DNA of 45,106 nt from NCBI GenBank assembly GCA_034437515.1, contig DAOTTX010000122.1, positions 1 to 45,106 of the forward strand, in the 5' to 3' direction. Both the position numbers and the translations under genes were made by a program. Positions within the stretch are counted from its first letter, which is position 1, and every line of letters begins with the position of its first letter. Positions 32,685-40,492 of the stretch are shown here, piece by piece. The notes under the pieces were generated by a model. The model was not told the DNA's origin. It ran no database searches and saw only the letters and a program-made list of their open reading frames with translations. The stretch comes from DAOTTX01 sp034437515 (GTDB taxonomy: Bacteria > Chloroflexota > Anaerolineae > Aggregatilineales > Phototrophicaceae).

Positions 32685-33631
32685 GCACACTTGTTACCGG
32701 CGCGATGGGTTGCATCGGTGCCTGGACGCTGTACCATCTCGTCCAGCGTGGTGAAAAGGTAGTGAGCTTTGACCTGAGCGATGACCGCCATCGGGTCAAT
32801 CTGCTGCTCTCCCCAGAAGAGCAGGAAAAGATCACGTTTGTGCAGGGTGATCTGACCGATTTCGAGCAGGTGCAGCGCGTCATCACTGAATATGGCATCC
32901 GGCAGATCATACACCTGGCGGCCTTGCAGGTGCCGTTGGTCAAAGCACGTCCCGTAGTTGGTGCCAGGGTCAACGTGGTTGGTACGGTCAATATCTTCGA
33001 GGCGGCGCGGCAGGCGAGCATCGAGCATATCGCCTACGCTTCGTCAATCGCGGTCTATGGCCCGCCAGCGGACTATCCCCCAGGACTCATCGCCCATGAT
33101 GCCCCTCAAGCACCGCGCACCCTCTATGGTGTGTTCAAAGTCGATAACGAAGGGACAGCCCGCATCTATCACCAGGATTACGGCGTCAGCAGCACGGCGC
33201 TGCGACCGTATACCGTCTACGGCATCGGACGTGACCAGGGCTTGACCAGCGAACCGACGAAAGCCCTGCTCGCCGCCGCCGCAGAGCAGCCCTATCACAT
33301 CACTTTCGGTGGAACCATGCAGTTTCATTTTGCCTCCGATGTAGCACAGCAGTTCATCGAGGCAGCCTTTACACCGTCTGATGGCGCGTATGTCTTCAAC
33401 CTCGGTACCGAGCCGCGCACCGTGCAGGCTTTTGCCGACCTTGTACGCCAGCAACGCCCGGATGTGCAGATCACAGTGGGTGAGGGGCAACTTCCGTTCC
33501 CCCAGGGGTTCGACGCCAGTGCATTACATACCCATGCGACAAAAGTCTACGAAACCCCATTAGACGAGGGTATCCAGCAGACCCTGAGTGCGTTTGAGGC
33601 TGCCTTATCGAAAGGTAAAATCAAACTGTAG
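32681..33631 (+). CDS. NAD-dependent epimerase/dehydratase family protein
   Basis: A 316-residue extended short-chain dehydrogenase with the NAD motif TGAMGCIG (6-13), Asp31 for ribose binding, and active-site Ser121-122, Tyr149, Lys153 (YGVFK). The family includes UDP-sugar epimerases, but also uronate and aldose dehydrogenases. Coupled to the FAH gene by an ATGA overlap, it could perform the first oxidation of the sugar to a lactone or an epimerisation that feeds the route. It converges on the TIR gene with a 5-bp gap. Confidence 0.82.
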   Translation: MSTLVTGAMGCIGAWTLYHLVQRGEKVVSFDLSDDRHRVNLLLSPEEQEKITFVQGDLTDFEQVQRVITEYGIRQIIHLAALQVPLVKARPVVGARVNVVGTVNIFEAARQASIEHIAYASSIAVYGPPADYPPGLIAHDAPQAPRTLYGVFKVDNEGTARIYHQDYGVSSTALRPYTVYGIGRDQGLTSEPTKALLAAAAEQPYHITFGGTMQFHFASDVAQQFIEAAFTPSDGAYVFNLGTEPRTVQAFADLVRQQRPDVQITVGEGQLPFPQGFDASALHTHATKVYETPLDEGIQQTLSAFEAALSKGKIKL

Positions 33632-33636
33632 CAGGC

Positions 33637-33957
33637 TCAGTCTTTGATGCTGGCGAAGGCGGCGTCGGATTCGACCTCGATGTACACCACCGGGATGATC
33701 CGCTTTTTGAGTTCTAGCGCGTAGTCGAGTTCCAAGTTGCACACGACCGACGCCATTGAATCCGGACTGAGGACAAACAGAAAGTTATCGGTGTTTTCGA
33801 TGCCGAGTTTGATCTCGTTCCACCAATCGGGTGAGGTGAGGGGGATGTCTTCCCAATCTGCCCAGGCGTCTTTGCCTTTATGGGTCATTTGTTTGGTCAG
33901 GCTGCGGGAGAAATTACTATTTCTGCAGGAGTACGATACAAATACATCAGTGGTCAT
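33637..33957 (-). CDS. Short stand-alone TIR domain protein
   Basis: A 106-residue bacterial TIR domain. DVFVSYS (4-10), the WEDIP box 2-like segment (35-39), WWNEI and FVLSPDS are family hallmarks, and the putative NADase glutamate is Glu76 in CNLEL, so catalytic ability may be kept. Most bacterial TIR domains have 130-150 residues and are fused to NACHT, WD40 or other parts; here the protein stops soon after KRIIPVVYIEV, 5 bp from the convergent epimerase gene. It is either a minimal TIR or a truncated larger gene. No other defence gene is adjacent. ATG 33957 chosen because the upstream 15 codons are low-quality sequence. Confidence 0.7.
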   Translation of the reverse strand: MTTDVFVSYSCRNSNFSRSLTKQMTHKGKDAWADWEDIPLTSPDWWNEIKLGIENTDNFLFVLSPDSMASVVCNLELDYALELKKRIIPVVYIEVESDAAFASIKD

Positions 33958-34365
33958 TGTTGTGATCCGTATTGTTTGACGTTTTTTGCTATTGTGGCAC
34001 ATTCCGCAAGGAAAAATAGCACGATTTGATAATTAGCGTGTTAAACTCTGCCTATCAGAATCGTTGTACAATAAGAGCGCGGGTATGGTTACCCTACTTG
34101 GCTTAGAAGTCTAATACTCAGTCAAGCTAAAAGTGATGATTAGAGTCGTTCCAGTTTGACTCGGGTGTGGCTCCTCTACGTTTTGAAAAAAATGATGCCA
34201 AGATGCAAAACTCGTCAAACTGGGCATGACACAGAGATTATTAGCCGATTTTCTCCTGTACCTCATCGTAAGCTGATACGTACTCAAACCAGCAAAATAC
34301 AAAGTAGCCACGCCCAAATGATAGCGCCTAATCCTTATCTAAAAAGCCCATACACCAGACTGATC
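33958..34365. other. AT-richer 408-bp spacer
   Basis: Between two - strand genes, visibly richer in A/T than its surroundings. Frames of 68 codons (34111-34317, -) and 121 codons (34156-34521, +) have no ribosome sites or protein-like composition and the latter runs into a real gene. The only structure seen is the nested inverted repeat at 34151-34223. Confidence 0.45.
34151..34223. repeat. Nested inverted repeat, possible structured RNA or element
   Basis: Outer arms CCAGTTTGAC (34151-34160) and GTCAAACTGG (34214-34223) are a perfect 10-bp match. Inside, GTTTTG (34180-34185) pairs with CAAAAC (34206-34211) around a 20-nt loop. The two stems stack with a strongly uneven internal loop (19 nt against 2). 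Not a terminator; no known RNA family recognised. Confidence 0.45.
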
Positions 34366-36570
34366 TCAATTTGCACCGGTGTTGATCGTGAACGCTGCTG
34401 CTGGCGATGTGCCACTAACATCTGTCCATTCGAGATAGCCACCCGGCCCCCATACCCGTACCCACATTTGATAGTCACCATCCGGCAGTGTCGTACTACT
34501 CAGATCAAGAGTACAAGTTGAGGCATTGCAACGTTCGGTTAGATCAACCCAGCCATAGAAGGCCTCATAGGGACTGCCATTTGGTCCGTTCACCTGCCCC
34601 AGCCAGATCTGCATCCACAGTGTATTATGGTCACGTCCCCAGGTGACTTCGGTCGGTATGGTGTTAACCGTTCCCGATGGTACGACGTCACTAAGGCCAG
34701 CGGTCGGTGATGCAAAACCGACGCTGAAACTTGTGTCATTCCAATAACTACCAGAGTCGGATGATGACGGTGACCAGTAACTTATCCACCAGACATAATC
34801 ACCATTCTCTAGCCAGAGATCTTGCGGCAATGTGCAGATGTTTTCAACGACGTTGCAGATTGGTGTCTCCGTCGTTAAACCGGTACTCTCCGCGGTCGCC
34901 GGGAACCACTGATAAAGTGCGTGTTCTGTATAATCGGCGCTACCAATCCACACACCATACCACTCTATCCCGTCGATATGCTGGAAGCGAAAACGCGACC
35001 AATCCGCGGCATTGGCAGCAGTCAGAGTTGCACCGTCAGAAGGGTAGACACGAGTAGGTGCTTCATCGGGACTGATCGCAATGCTAAACGCCTGTGTATC
35101 TGTTCCGGCGTTGTTTGCCGCTGTGACGACACCCTCGAAACGTCCGGCAACTGTTGGCACCCCACTGATCGTATCTCCATTAAGTGTCAAGCCGTCCGGG
35201 AGTGCCCCACTGGTTACCGCGTAGCTGATAGTGGCATCTCCCGTTGCGGTAAGGGTATGATTGTAAGCGACCTGGACGGTGCCATCGGGCGGGGCAGGGC
35301 TGGTAATGGTCGGTGGAGTGCTGGTTACCGGTGCATCGCTAAAAATATACACCGAGCCGCTCAAGAAGCCAGCTTCATCGTCGTGGTAAGCACCGATGAC
35401 ACCGATACCGTCATCCAGCGCCGCTGAAATACCGAAGAATCCACTTTCCGTCATATCAGGTGGGGTTAGCTTGGTTTGCTGCGTCCAGGTGGTACCGCTG
35501 CGAGTAAACACATAAGCATTGCCAGCGTCCATTTCACTTTTATTATTACCCGGCACACCGATAAATGCTGTGTCGCCATATAAGGCGACTGAACTGCCGA
35601 ACTGATTGTCTTCAGCAAACTCCGATGGAATAATTTTAGTTTGCTGTGTCCAGGTGTTCCCATTACGGACGAACACATAAGCACTGCCGGTGTCTACTGC
35701 CCCATTATCATCTTTGTGCGCACCGATGAGAGCCGTATCACCACTGAGGCTGACCGCGATACCAAATTCGGCATCTTCCGATGGATCGGAAGATAATAAT
35801 TGCGACTGTAATGCCCAGGTGGTGCCGCTGCGTGTGAATACATAGGCGCTGCCATTGGCATCATTACCGACAGAATCTCGGCTGTCTCCGATAAGTACAT
35901 TGTCCCCATCCAGACTGACGGACACGCCGAAACCATTGCCCGATGAGTAGTCGGGTGCCGCGATTTCCGCTTGCTGTGTCCAGGTGTCCCCGTCACGGAC
36001 GAACACATAAGCACTGCCGCTGTTGATGTCACCCGGCGGATCACCATCAGCACCGACCACGATCGTATCACCGTCCACGCTTACCGACCTGCCAAATAGT
36101 TTGTAGGCAGAAGGCGTATCGGGTACCAGTTTCGCGCGCTGCGTCCAGGTGTTCCCATCACGGGCAAACACATAAGCACTACCGCTGTTGATTGCGGCCA
36201 CATCGTCCTGATAAGTGCCGATGACTGCTGTATCACCGTCCACACTCACTGAATAACCGAAACGGTCGTAAGCGTCCACGTCATCGGGAACGAGCTTGGC
36301 TTGCTGTGTCCATACATCGCCGTTGCGCACGAACACGTAAGCACTGCCGCTGTCCTCGATGGCGGCGTCATCCTGATAGGTGCCAGCAATAATAGTATCG
36401 CCGTCAACATCGACCGACCATCCAAACTCGTCACCGGGGTTGATGTCGTTCGGGATTAACTTGGTTAACTGGGACCAATCGGCAATTGTCGCTGAGGTAC
36501 AAACTAGAATAAGTAACACAATTAAAGGGAATAAGATCCATCGTCGGCTTTGAAGGATTCGATCTCGCAT
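34366..36570 (-). CDS. Exported seven-bladed FG-GAP protein with Ig domain and shared C-terminal module
   Basis: A 734-residue exported protein. ATG 36570 follows AGGAG and starts a signal peptide (basic RDRILQSRR, long hydrophobic core). Residues 30-410 hold exactly seven FG-GAP-like repeats (FGWSV-DGDT-I-G-YQDD, then GSAYVFVR-G-TWTQQAKL), enough for a seven-bladed propeller. A putative Ig-type domain follows (about 415-500; PPTITSPAPP, GALPDGLTLNG, GVPTVAG). Residues 508-734 are the Trp-rich double module also found at 38.9 and 40.5 kb. No enzyme motif; an adhesive or binding surface protein is likely. A perfect 20-bp palindrome lies 32 bp upstream of the ATG. Confidence 0.85.
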   Translation of the reverse strand: MRDRILQSRRWILFPLIVLLILVCTSATIADWSQLTKLIPNDINPGDEFGWSVDVDGDTIIAGTYQDDAAIEDSGSAYVFVRNGDVWTQQAKLVPDDVDAYDRFGYSVSVDGDTAVIGTYQDDVAAINSGSAYVFARDGNTWTQRAKLVPDTPSAYKLFGRSVSVDGDTIVVGADGDPPGDINSGSAYVFVRDGDTWTQQAEIAAPDYSSGNGFGVSVSLDGDNVLIGDSRDSVGNDANGSAYVFTRSGTTWALQSQLLSSDPSEDAEFGIAVSLSGDTALIGAHKDDNGAVDTGSAYVFVRNGNTWTQQTKIIPSEFAEDNQFGSSVALYGDTAFIGVPGNNKSEMDAGNAYVFTRSGTTWTQQTKLTPPDMTESGFFGISAALDDGIGVIGAYHDDEAGFLSGSVYIFSDAPVTSTPPTITSPAPPDGTVQVAYNHTLTATGDATISYAVTSGALPDGLTLNGDTISGVPTVAGRFEGVVTAANNAGTDTQAFSIAISPDEAPTRVYPSDGATLTAANAADWSRFRFQHIDGIEWYGVWIGSADYTEHALYQWFPATAESTGLTTETPICNVVENICTLPQDLWLENGDYVWWISYWSPSSSDSGSYWNDTSFSVGFASPTAGLSDVVPSGTVNTIPTEVTWGRDHNTLWMQIWLGQVNGPNGSPYEAFYGWVDLTERCNASTCTLDLSSTTLPDGDYQMWVRVWGPGGYLEWTDVSGTSPAAAFTINTGAN
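34369..35045 (-). other. Shared C-terminal double module, copy A
   Basis: Two related units of about 90-100 residues. Unit 1 runs F-F-HIDGIEWYGVWIG, W-PA, C-x6-C-TLP, NGDYVWWISYW-P, YWNDTSFSVGF. Unit 2 runs TWGRD--LWMQIWLG, GW, C-x4-C-TL, DGDYQMWVRVWGPGGY. A lead-in with YPSDGATLTAAN precedes it. This is the most diverged of the three copies. Not a family I recognise. Confidence 0.7.
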
Positions 36571-36601
36571 AGGGTACAAGCTCCTGAGAATTTCTTCATA
36601 A

Positions 36602-36621
36602 GTGTAACATTTATGTTACAC
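36602..36621. promoter_or_regulatory. Perfect 20-bp palindrome, operator candidate
   Basis: GTGTAACATTTATGTTACAC: 9-bp arms around TT, located between the exported FG-GAP gene (-) and the radical SAM gene (+), 32 bp from the former's start codon. Size and symmetry fit a dimeric repressor site. No matching regulator gene is adjacent. Confidence 0.55.
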
Positions 36622-36773
36622 CGCGTAGCAGCGAAAAGTTTTAGTGCCTTATTGGCAAAAAATCATACCTGAGTGAGTGTTAGCAAAGAAACAACCCGAT
36701 TGACCGCATATGAACATTCGTGCTATGTTAGTTATCTCAAGGTCAAACCTAGAAAGGATAAGGCCCCGTGAAC

Positions 36774-37631
36774 ATGCGCACGATAGAGGCGAAACGTATA
36801 TTGACCAAACAAAAGCGCGGCTTCCTCACGGAAGGCACGTATCCGTACACGCATACGCTATCCTGGGCGGTAGGCTGTGGCTTTGGCGGTATCTACTGCG
36901 GCAAATATTGCTACGCGCAGACCATGCCCAACTGGTACTACAACCGCGCCGAGGGCGAAGCCTGGGGTGATGCCGTCATCCTCAAGATCAACGCGCCCGA
37001 TCTATTGGCGGCAGAGCTGGCGAAGGCGCGAAGCCGATCATCCATGCGGATTTTCATGAGTTCGGTCACCGATCCCTACCAGCCGGTTGAGCGTAAACAC
37101 CGGCTGACCCGTCAATGTCTCGATGTGTTCGCCCGGTATGACGACCTCGATTTGCTGGTCATCCAAACGCGGTCACCGTTGGTGATGGACGATCTCGACC
37201 GCATCGCCGCTTTGCCCTATGCGGTCATCAGCATGACCATCGAAACCGACCGGGGTGACCTGCCATATGGCCCCAACCGCAACATGATCGACCGCCGCTT
37301 TGACGCGATCCGTGCCGCTGTTGCTGCGGGTATCTCAACGCAGATTACTGTGTCGCCGTGCCTGCCCTATTCGCCGGATTTCCTGGATCGTTTGGTATCC
37401 AGCGGTGCGAATCGTGTGGTGGTCGATACGTTTGTCGAGGGTGATGGCAGCAACGGTCAGCGCACGGAGAATAGTCCCTTTGCCGAAGATGCTGGCTACA
37501 ATTGGCGTGACGATGACCCGGCCCGCCGACTTTATGACCAACTGTATACACGCGGAGTCACCGTCGGTTGGAGTGCGGCAGGCTTTGGCGGCATTCCACC
37601 GAGACTTAATGCTGCCAGATCGAGACGATAG
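36774..37631 (+). CDS. Radical SAM protein, SPL-like, unusual cysteine spacing
   Basis: A 285-residue protein. The AVGCGFGGIYCGKYCYAQ segment places cysteines at 35, 42 and 46 (C-x6-C-x3-C), unlike the canonical C-x3-C-x2-C, although the following YA and the downstream SSVTDPYQPVE, VIQTRSPLVMDDL and ISMTIETD segments match the spore photoproduct lyase-like radical SAM branch. It should bind a 4Fe-4S cluster and SAM; substrate unknown. ATG 36774 is 10 nt from AAGG; GTG 36768 is an alternative two codons longer. No SplB-type UV-repair partner is nearby. It precedes a glycosyltransferase on the same strand by 83 bp. Confidence 0.78.
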   Translation: MRTIEAKRILTKQKRGFLTEGTYPYTHTLSWAVGCGFGGIYCGKYCYAQTMPNWYYNRAEGEAWGDAVILKINAPDLLAAELAKARSRSSMRIFMSSVTDPYQPVERKHRLTRQCLDVFARYDDLDLLVIQTRSPLVMDDLDRIAALPYAVISMTIETDRGDLPYGPNRNMIDRRFDAIRAAVAAGISTQITVSPCLPYSPDFLDRLVSSGANRVVVDTFVEGDGSNGQRTENSPFAEDAGYNWRDDDPARRLYDQLYTRGVTVGWSAAGFGGIPPRLNAARSRR

Positions 37632-37637
37632 TATAAT
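37632..37637 (+). promoter_or_regulatory. Candidate -10 box of the GT4 gene
   Basis: TATAAT just after the radical SAM stop codon, 77 bp before the glycosyltransferase ATG. No convincing -35 box. Confidence 0.25.
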
Positions 37638-37714
37638 AACTGAAGGGTCATCATCCCCTTCGATGGAATCAACAGTAAGGGCAAAATATGTCACTTCGTT
37701 TTACCGGATAACCG

Positions 37715-38944
37715 ATGCACATTCTCTTCATTACTCATTATTTTGCGCCGGATAGCGGCGCGGCGGCGAACCGTCTTACGCGGTTAGCACACCGTCTCCA
37801 GCAGCGCGGGCATCAGGTAACAGTGCTGACCACACTGCCTCACTACCCTAAAGGAATCGTAACAGAAGGGTATCGCGGGCATTGGCAGGTGATCGAAGAT
37901 CGTGAGGGTGTTCGTGTGATTCAAACCTGGCTGTGGACGACGACTAGCACCAGTGTCTCAAGGCGATTGTTAAGCCAACTCTCGTTTATGGCGACCTGTG
38001 CGCTGCGCGGGTTGTTCGTCAAACAGCCGGATGTGATCTTCATCGAGAATCAGCCGATCTTCACCGGGCTAGCGGGATGGTTCATTGGTAAGGTCAGGCG
38101 ACGGGGCTACGTGCTCAACGTCAGCGATCATTGGCCAGAATATCTACATGTCGCCGGTATCGTCAGTGAGACCAGCTTGATCTACCGTCTATTCAAGGCC
38201 ATGACCAATATGACGCAAACACAGGCTGACGGCATTGTAGCACTCACAAGACCATTGCTAGAAGGCGTAAAAAAACGCATCGGAGAGCCAAAACGCAGCC
38301 GTGTGATTCATAACTCTGTCGATATGACGAAGTTCCGACCGGGCACCGACGACCACGCTTTCCGGCAAAAACACGAGCTTGGTGATGCGCGGTTGGTTAC
38401 GTTCCTCGGTGTGTTGGGGCCGCACATCGACCTTGATACGATGCTGGCGGCAGCACGCCAATTGCATGGTCGTGACGATGTGCGCTTCTTGTTCGTCGGC
38501 ACAGGCACACAAAAGGACGCCCTCGCGGACGCCATGCGGCAGCCCGAATACGCACACTGCCGCTGGATCGACTGGTTAGACTACAGCGAAATGCCCGGCT
38601 TCTGGGCGGCGTCATACATCAACTATTGGGCACTGCACGATAACCCGCTGGATAAGATGCGCTTCCAGGCCAAGCTCTACGAAGCGATGGCGACCGGCAC
38701 CCCGGTCGTGGTCGGCGTGGAAGGACTGATGAGCGACGTGCTCGGTGAGACAGGCACCGGCGTCACCGTGCCTCATGGCGACGCCGATGCACTTGCGGCT
38801 GAAATCATTCGGCTGCTGGACGACGACGCGGCATACATCGCCATCGGCGAACGCGCACGGGCCTACGCCGAAGCCAACTTCGATGTCGAACGCGCCGTCG
38901 ATGCTTACGAGGCGCTACTGCGTGAGGTGAGCCGCTCGCCTTAA
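37715..38944 (+). CDS. Family 4 glycosyltransferase (WcaI-like)
   Basis: A 409-residue GT-B fold retaining glycosyltransferase. The N-terminal ITHYFAPDSGAAANRL and LTTLPHYPKGIV stretch resembles WcaI-type colanic-acid enzymes. The donor-binding C-terminal half has FLGVLGPHIDLD and the E-x7-E type segment KLYEAMATGTPVV. It adds a sugar to a surface polysaccharide or glycolipid, donor unknown. It starts at ATG 37715 after GGATAA. It overlaps the convergent exported-protein gene by 4 bp at the 3' end. Confidence 0.88.
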   Translation: MHILFITHYFAPDSGAAANRLTRLAHRLQQRGHQVTVLTTLPHYPKGIVTEGYRGHWQVIEDREGVRVIQTWLWTTTSTSVSRRLLSQLSFMATCALRGLFVKQPDVIFIENQPIFTGLAGWFIGKVRRRGYVLNVSDHWPEYLHVAGIVSETSLIYRLFKAMTNMTQTQADGIVALTRPLLEGVKKRIGEPKRSRVIHNSVDMTKFRPGTDDHAFRQKHELGDARLVTFLGVLGPHIDLDTMLAAARQLHGRDDVRFLFVGTGTQKDALADAMRQPEYAHCRWIDWLDYSEMPGFWAASYINYWALHDNPLDKMRFQAKLYEAMATGTPVVVGVEGLMSDVLGETGTGVTVPHGDADALAAEIIRLLDDDAAYIAIGERARAYAEANFDVERAVDAYEALLREVSRSP

Positions 38945-40209
38945 GGCACGGTGTAGTCAAACTGGTCGTTGTCCGTCCAGGTGCGGTAACCACCCGGCCC
39001 CCACGCCTCCATCCACCACTGATAGTCACCGGACGGAATGGCGCTATCCATTGGCAGTGTGCAGAGCGTGACTGTGCAGATTTCGTCCGCTTCGTACCAC
39101 CCGTAGTCGATTGTGCTCACCGGGTTGACCGTGCCCGTCCACAACTGATACCAAAGGGCTTTAGGATCACGCGCCCAGGTAATGTTCTGATACGGCGCGG
39201 TCGGCGCACGGCGGTTGACCGTCTCCGGCGCGGCAAAATTCACTGTAAAAGTCGTGTCATTCCAATAAGAATCAGTGTCGCGGTCGTTCGGCCCCCAGTA
39301 GGTCATCCACCATTGATAGTCGCCGTTGGTGACGTACACCTCATCCGGGATGGTGCAAACACCGTTATTCACGTTACAGATGCCCTGGCCCGGTTCTGCT
39401 CCGGTGCTGTCGTCCGTCGCCGGGTACCACGCATACAACGCCTGCTCACCGCTCGTGGAACCGATCCATATGTTGTACCACTCCACGCCGTCTTTATGGC
39501 GAAAGCGGAAATGCGGCCTGTAGTTCGAGGCGCTGACGACCGCCCCATCAAACGGCAGCAAGCGCGGCGGGTCACCTGCTGGGTCTTGCAACCGGATGGT
39601 CACCGTAGCGGGTGGGGATGTAGCATCACCATCATTGGCGACATAGGTAAAGCGGTCGTTGCCGGTGACGTAGCGGTTGGGCGTGTAGTTGAAACTGCCA
39701 TCAGCGTTGAAGGTCAAGCGCCCTTTGGTGACGTCACCCCGGAGTTGCGCGGTCAGCCGATCTGCGTCAGGGTCGCTGTCATTGCCGAGCACACCGGGTG
39801 CGCCGACGCGCAGCGTCTCCCCGATTGTCACACTGTAGCTGTTGTTCTGCGCGACCGGTGGCTCATTGGGCACGGCGTTCGTAGTCACGTTGCCGAGCGC
39901 GCTGCCGCCGTTGGTCTTGAGTGTTGTATTGCCGCTATCGTTGTATTGGATTTTACCCAGCGTGTTATTGCTCGCCAGATAGTAGATCGTGCGCGAGTCG
40001 GGGACGAGGTCAACCCCGGTGACGCCGTTGGTGCCGGTCGTATAAGTGCTGAGGTTGGCTCCGGTGGTGCTGATAGCGTGCAGACCGCCCTCAGTAGAAC
40101 CAAAGAAGATACGATTGCGGTCTGCGTCGAGCGCGAGGTAGAGGAAAATGCCCGCCATCGCCGCATCGTCATCGGCGTTGACGAGTGGCGTAAAGCCCCT
40201 ACCATTCAA
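38941..40209 (-). CDS. 5'-truncated exported-type protein with cadherin-like domain and shared C-terminal module
   Basis: Reads as the back end of a larger protein. The frame is open back to a TAG at 40252-40254, and sequence upstream of the first usable start (TTG 40209) already looks like coding protein (NIDAALIASADLNG), so the beginning is probably lost. The first 105 residues resemble low-density-lipoprotein YWTD/NHL propeller blades (LALDADRNRIFFGST, GVDLVPDSRTIYYLAS). Next is a cadherin-like/Ig-like domain (about 118-200; VLGNDSDPDAD, FTYVANDGD), then the shared Trp-rich double module to the end. No signal peptide, which also argues for truncation. Neighbour at 40493 has the same module and orientation, suggesting tandem duplication. 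Confidence 0.7.
   Translation of the reverse strand: MNGRGFTPLVNADDDAAMAGIFLYLALDADRNRIFFGSTEGGLHAISTTGANLSTYTTGTNGVTGVDLVPDSRTIYYLASNNTLGKIQYNDSGNTTLKTNGGSALGNVTTNAVPNEPPVAQNNSYSVTIGETLRVGAPGVLGNDSDPDADRLTAQLRGDVTKGRLTFNADGSFNYTPNRYVTGNDRFTYVANDGDATSPPATVTIRLQDPAGDPPRLLPFDGAVVSASNYRPHFRFRHKDGVEWYNIWIGSTSGEQALYAWYPATDDSTGAEPGQGICNVNNGVCTIPDEVYVTNGDYQWWMTYWGPNDRDTDSYWNDTTFTVNFAAPETVNRRAPTAPYQNITWARDPKALWYQLWTGTVNPVSTIDYGWYEADEICTVTLCTLPMDSAIPSGDYQWWMEAWGPGGYRTWTDNDQFDYTVP
38944..39560 (-). other. Shared C-terminal double module, copy B
   Basis: Lead-in LLPFDGAVVSASN, unit 1 with FRFRHKDGVEWYNIWIG, C-x6-C-TIP, NGDYQWWMTYWGP and YWNDTTFTVNF, unit 2 with TWARDPKALWYQLWTG, C-x4-C-TLP, GDYQWWMEAWGPGGY. 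Close to copy C, more distant from copy A. Confidence 0.72.
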
Positions 40210-40345
40210 GTCTGCGGACGCGATCAGCGCAGCGTCTATGTTGCCGTTGTTCTACAATTTTTTAAGGTAACAAAGAATTCATAGGCGCGGTGTAGGGAGG
40301 CGTCACGTACATAGGGCAATCGCATTTGAGGAGATTCGAGGAGAA

Positions 40346-40371
40346 AGAGGAGCACACACGGGTACTCCTCT
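40346..40371. repeat. Short hairpin in the spacer between copies B and C
   Basis: AGAGGAG (40346-40352) pairs with CTCCTCT (40365-40371), loop of 12 nt. No T-run. Confidence 0.35.
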
Positions 40372-40394
40372 ACAGGTCGTCACAGAGATTGTAG

Positions 40395-40416
40395 GGGCAG
40401 ACCAGTGTGTCTGCCC
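40395..40416. repeat. Hairpin repeat GGGCAGAC/GTCTGCCC
   Basis: GGGCAGAC (40395-40402) and GTCTGCCC (40409-40416) with a 6-nt loop, preceded by GTAG. It resembles small dispersed intergenic hairpins of many Chloroflexota and cyanobacteria genomes. Lies in a 283-bp gene-free spacer next to the truncated gene. Confidence 0.5.
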
Positions 40417-40492
40417 ACGATAGAGTCTACAAAAAGGTTCTATGCAATTGCGCTATTCGCGCCCACCTACGTCGTGATGTGAATGCCGTGCG

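Noticed and set aside
34111..34317. A 68-codon open frame on - in the same spacer
   Set aside because: No ribosome site or recognisable motif, and it spans the nested inverted repeat.
34156..34521. A 121-codon open frame on + in the AT-rich spacer
   Set aside because: No ribosome site, odd composition, and it runs into the 3' end of the FG-GAP gene, which is well supported on -.
39313..40284. A 323-codon open frame on + opposite the copy-B surface gene
   Set aside because: Long only because the real gene is GC-rich; it has no ribosome site or domain, while the opposite strand carries recognisable domains.
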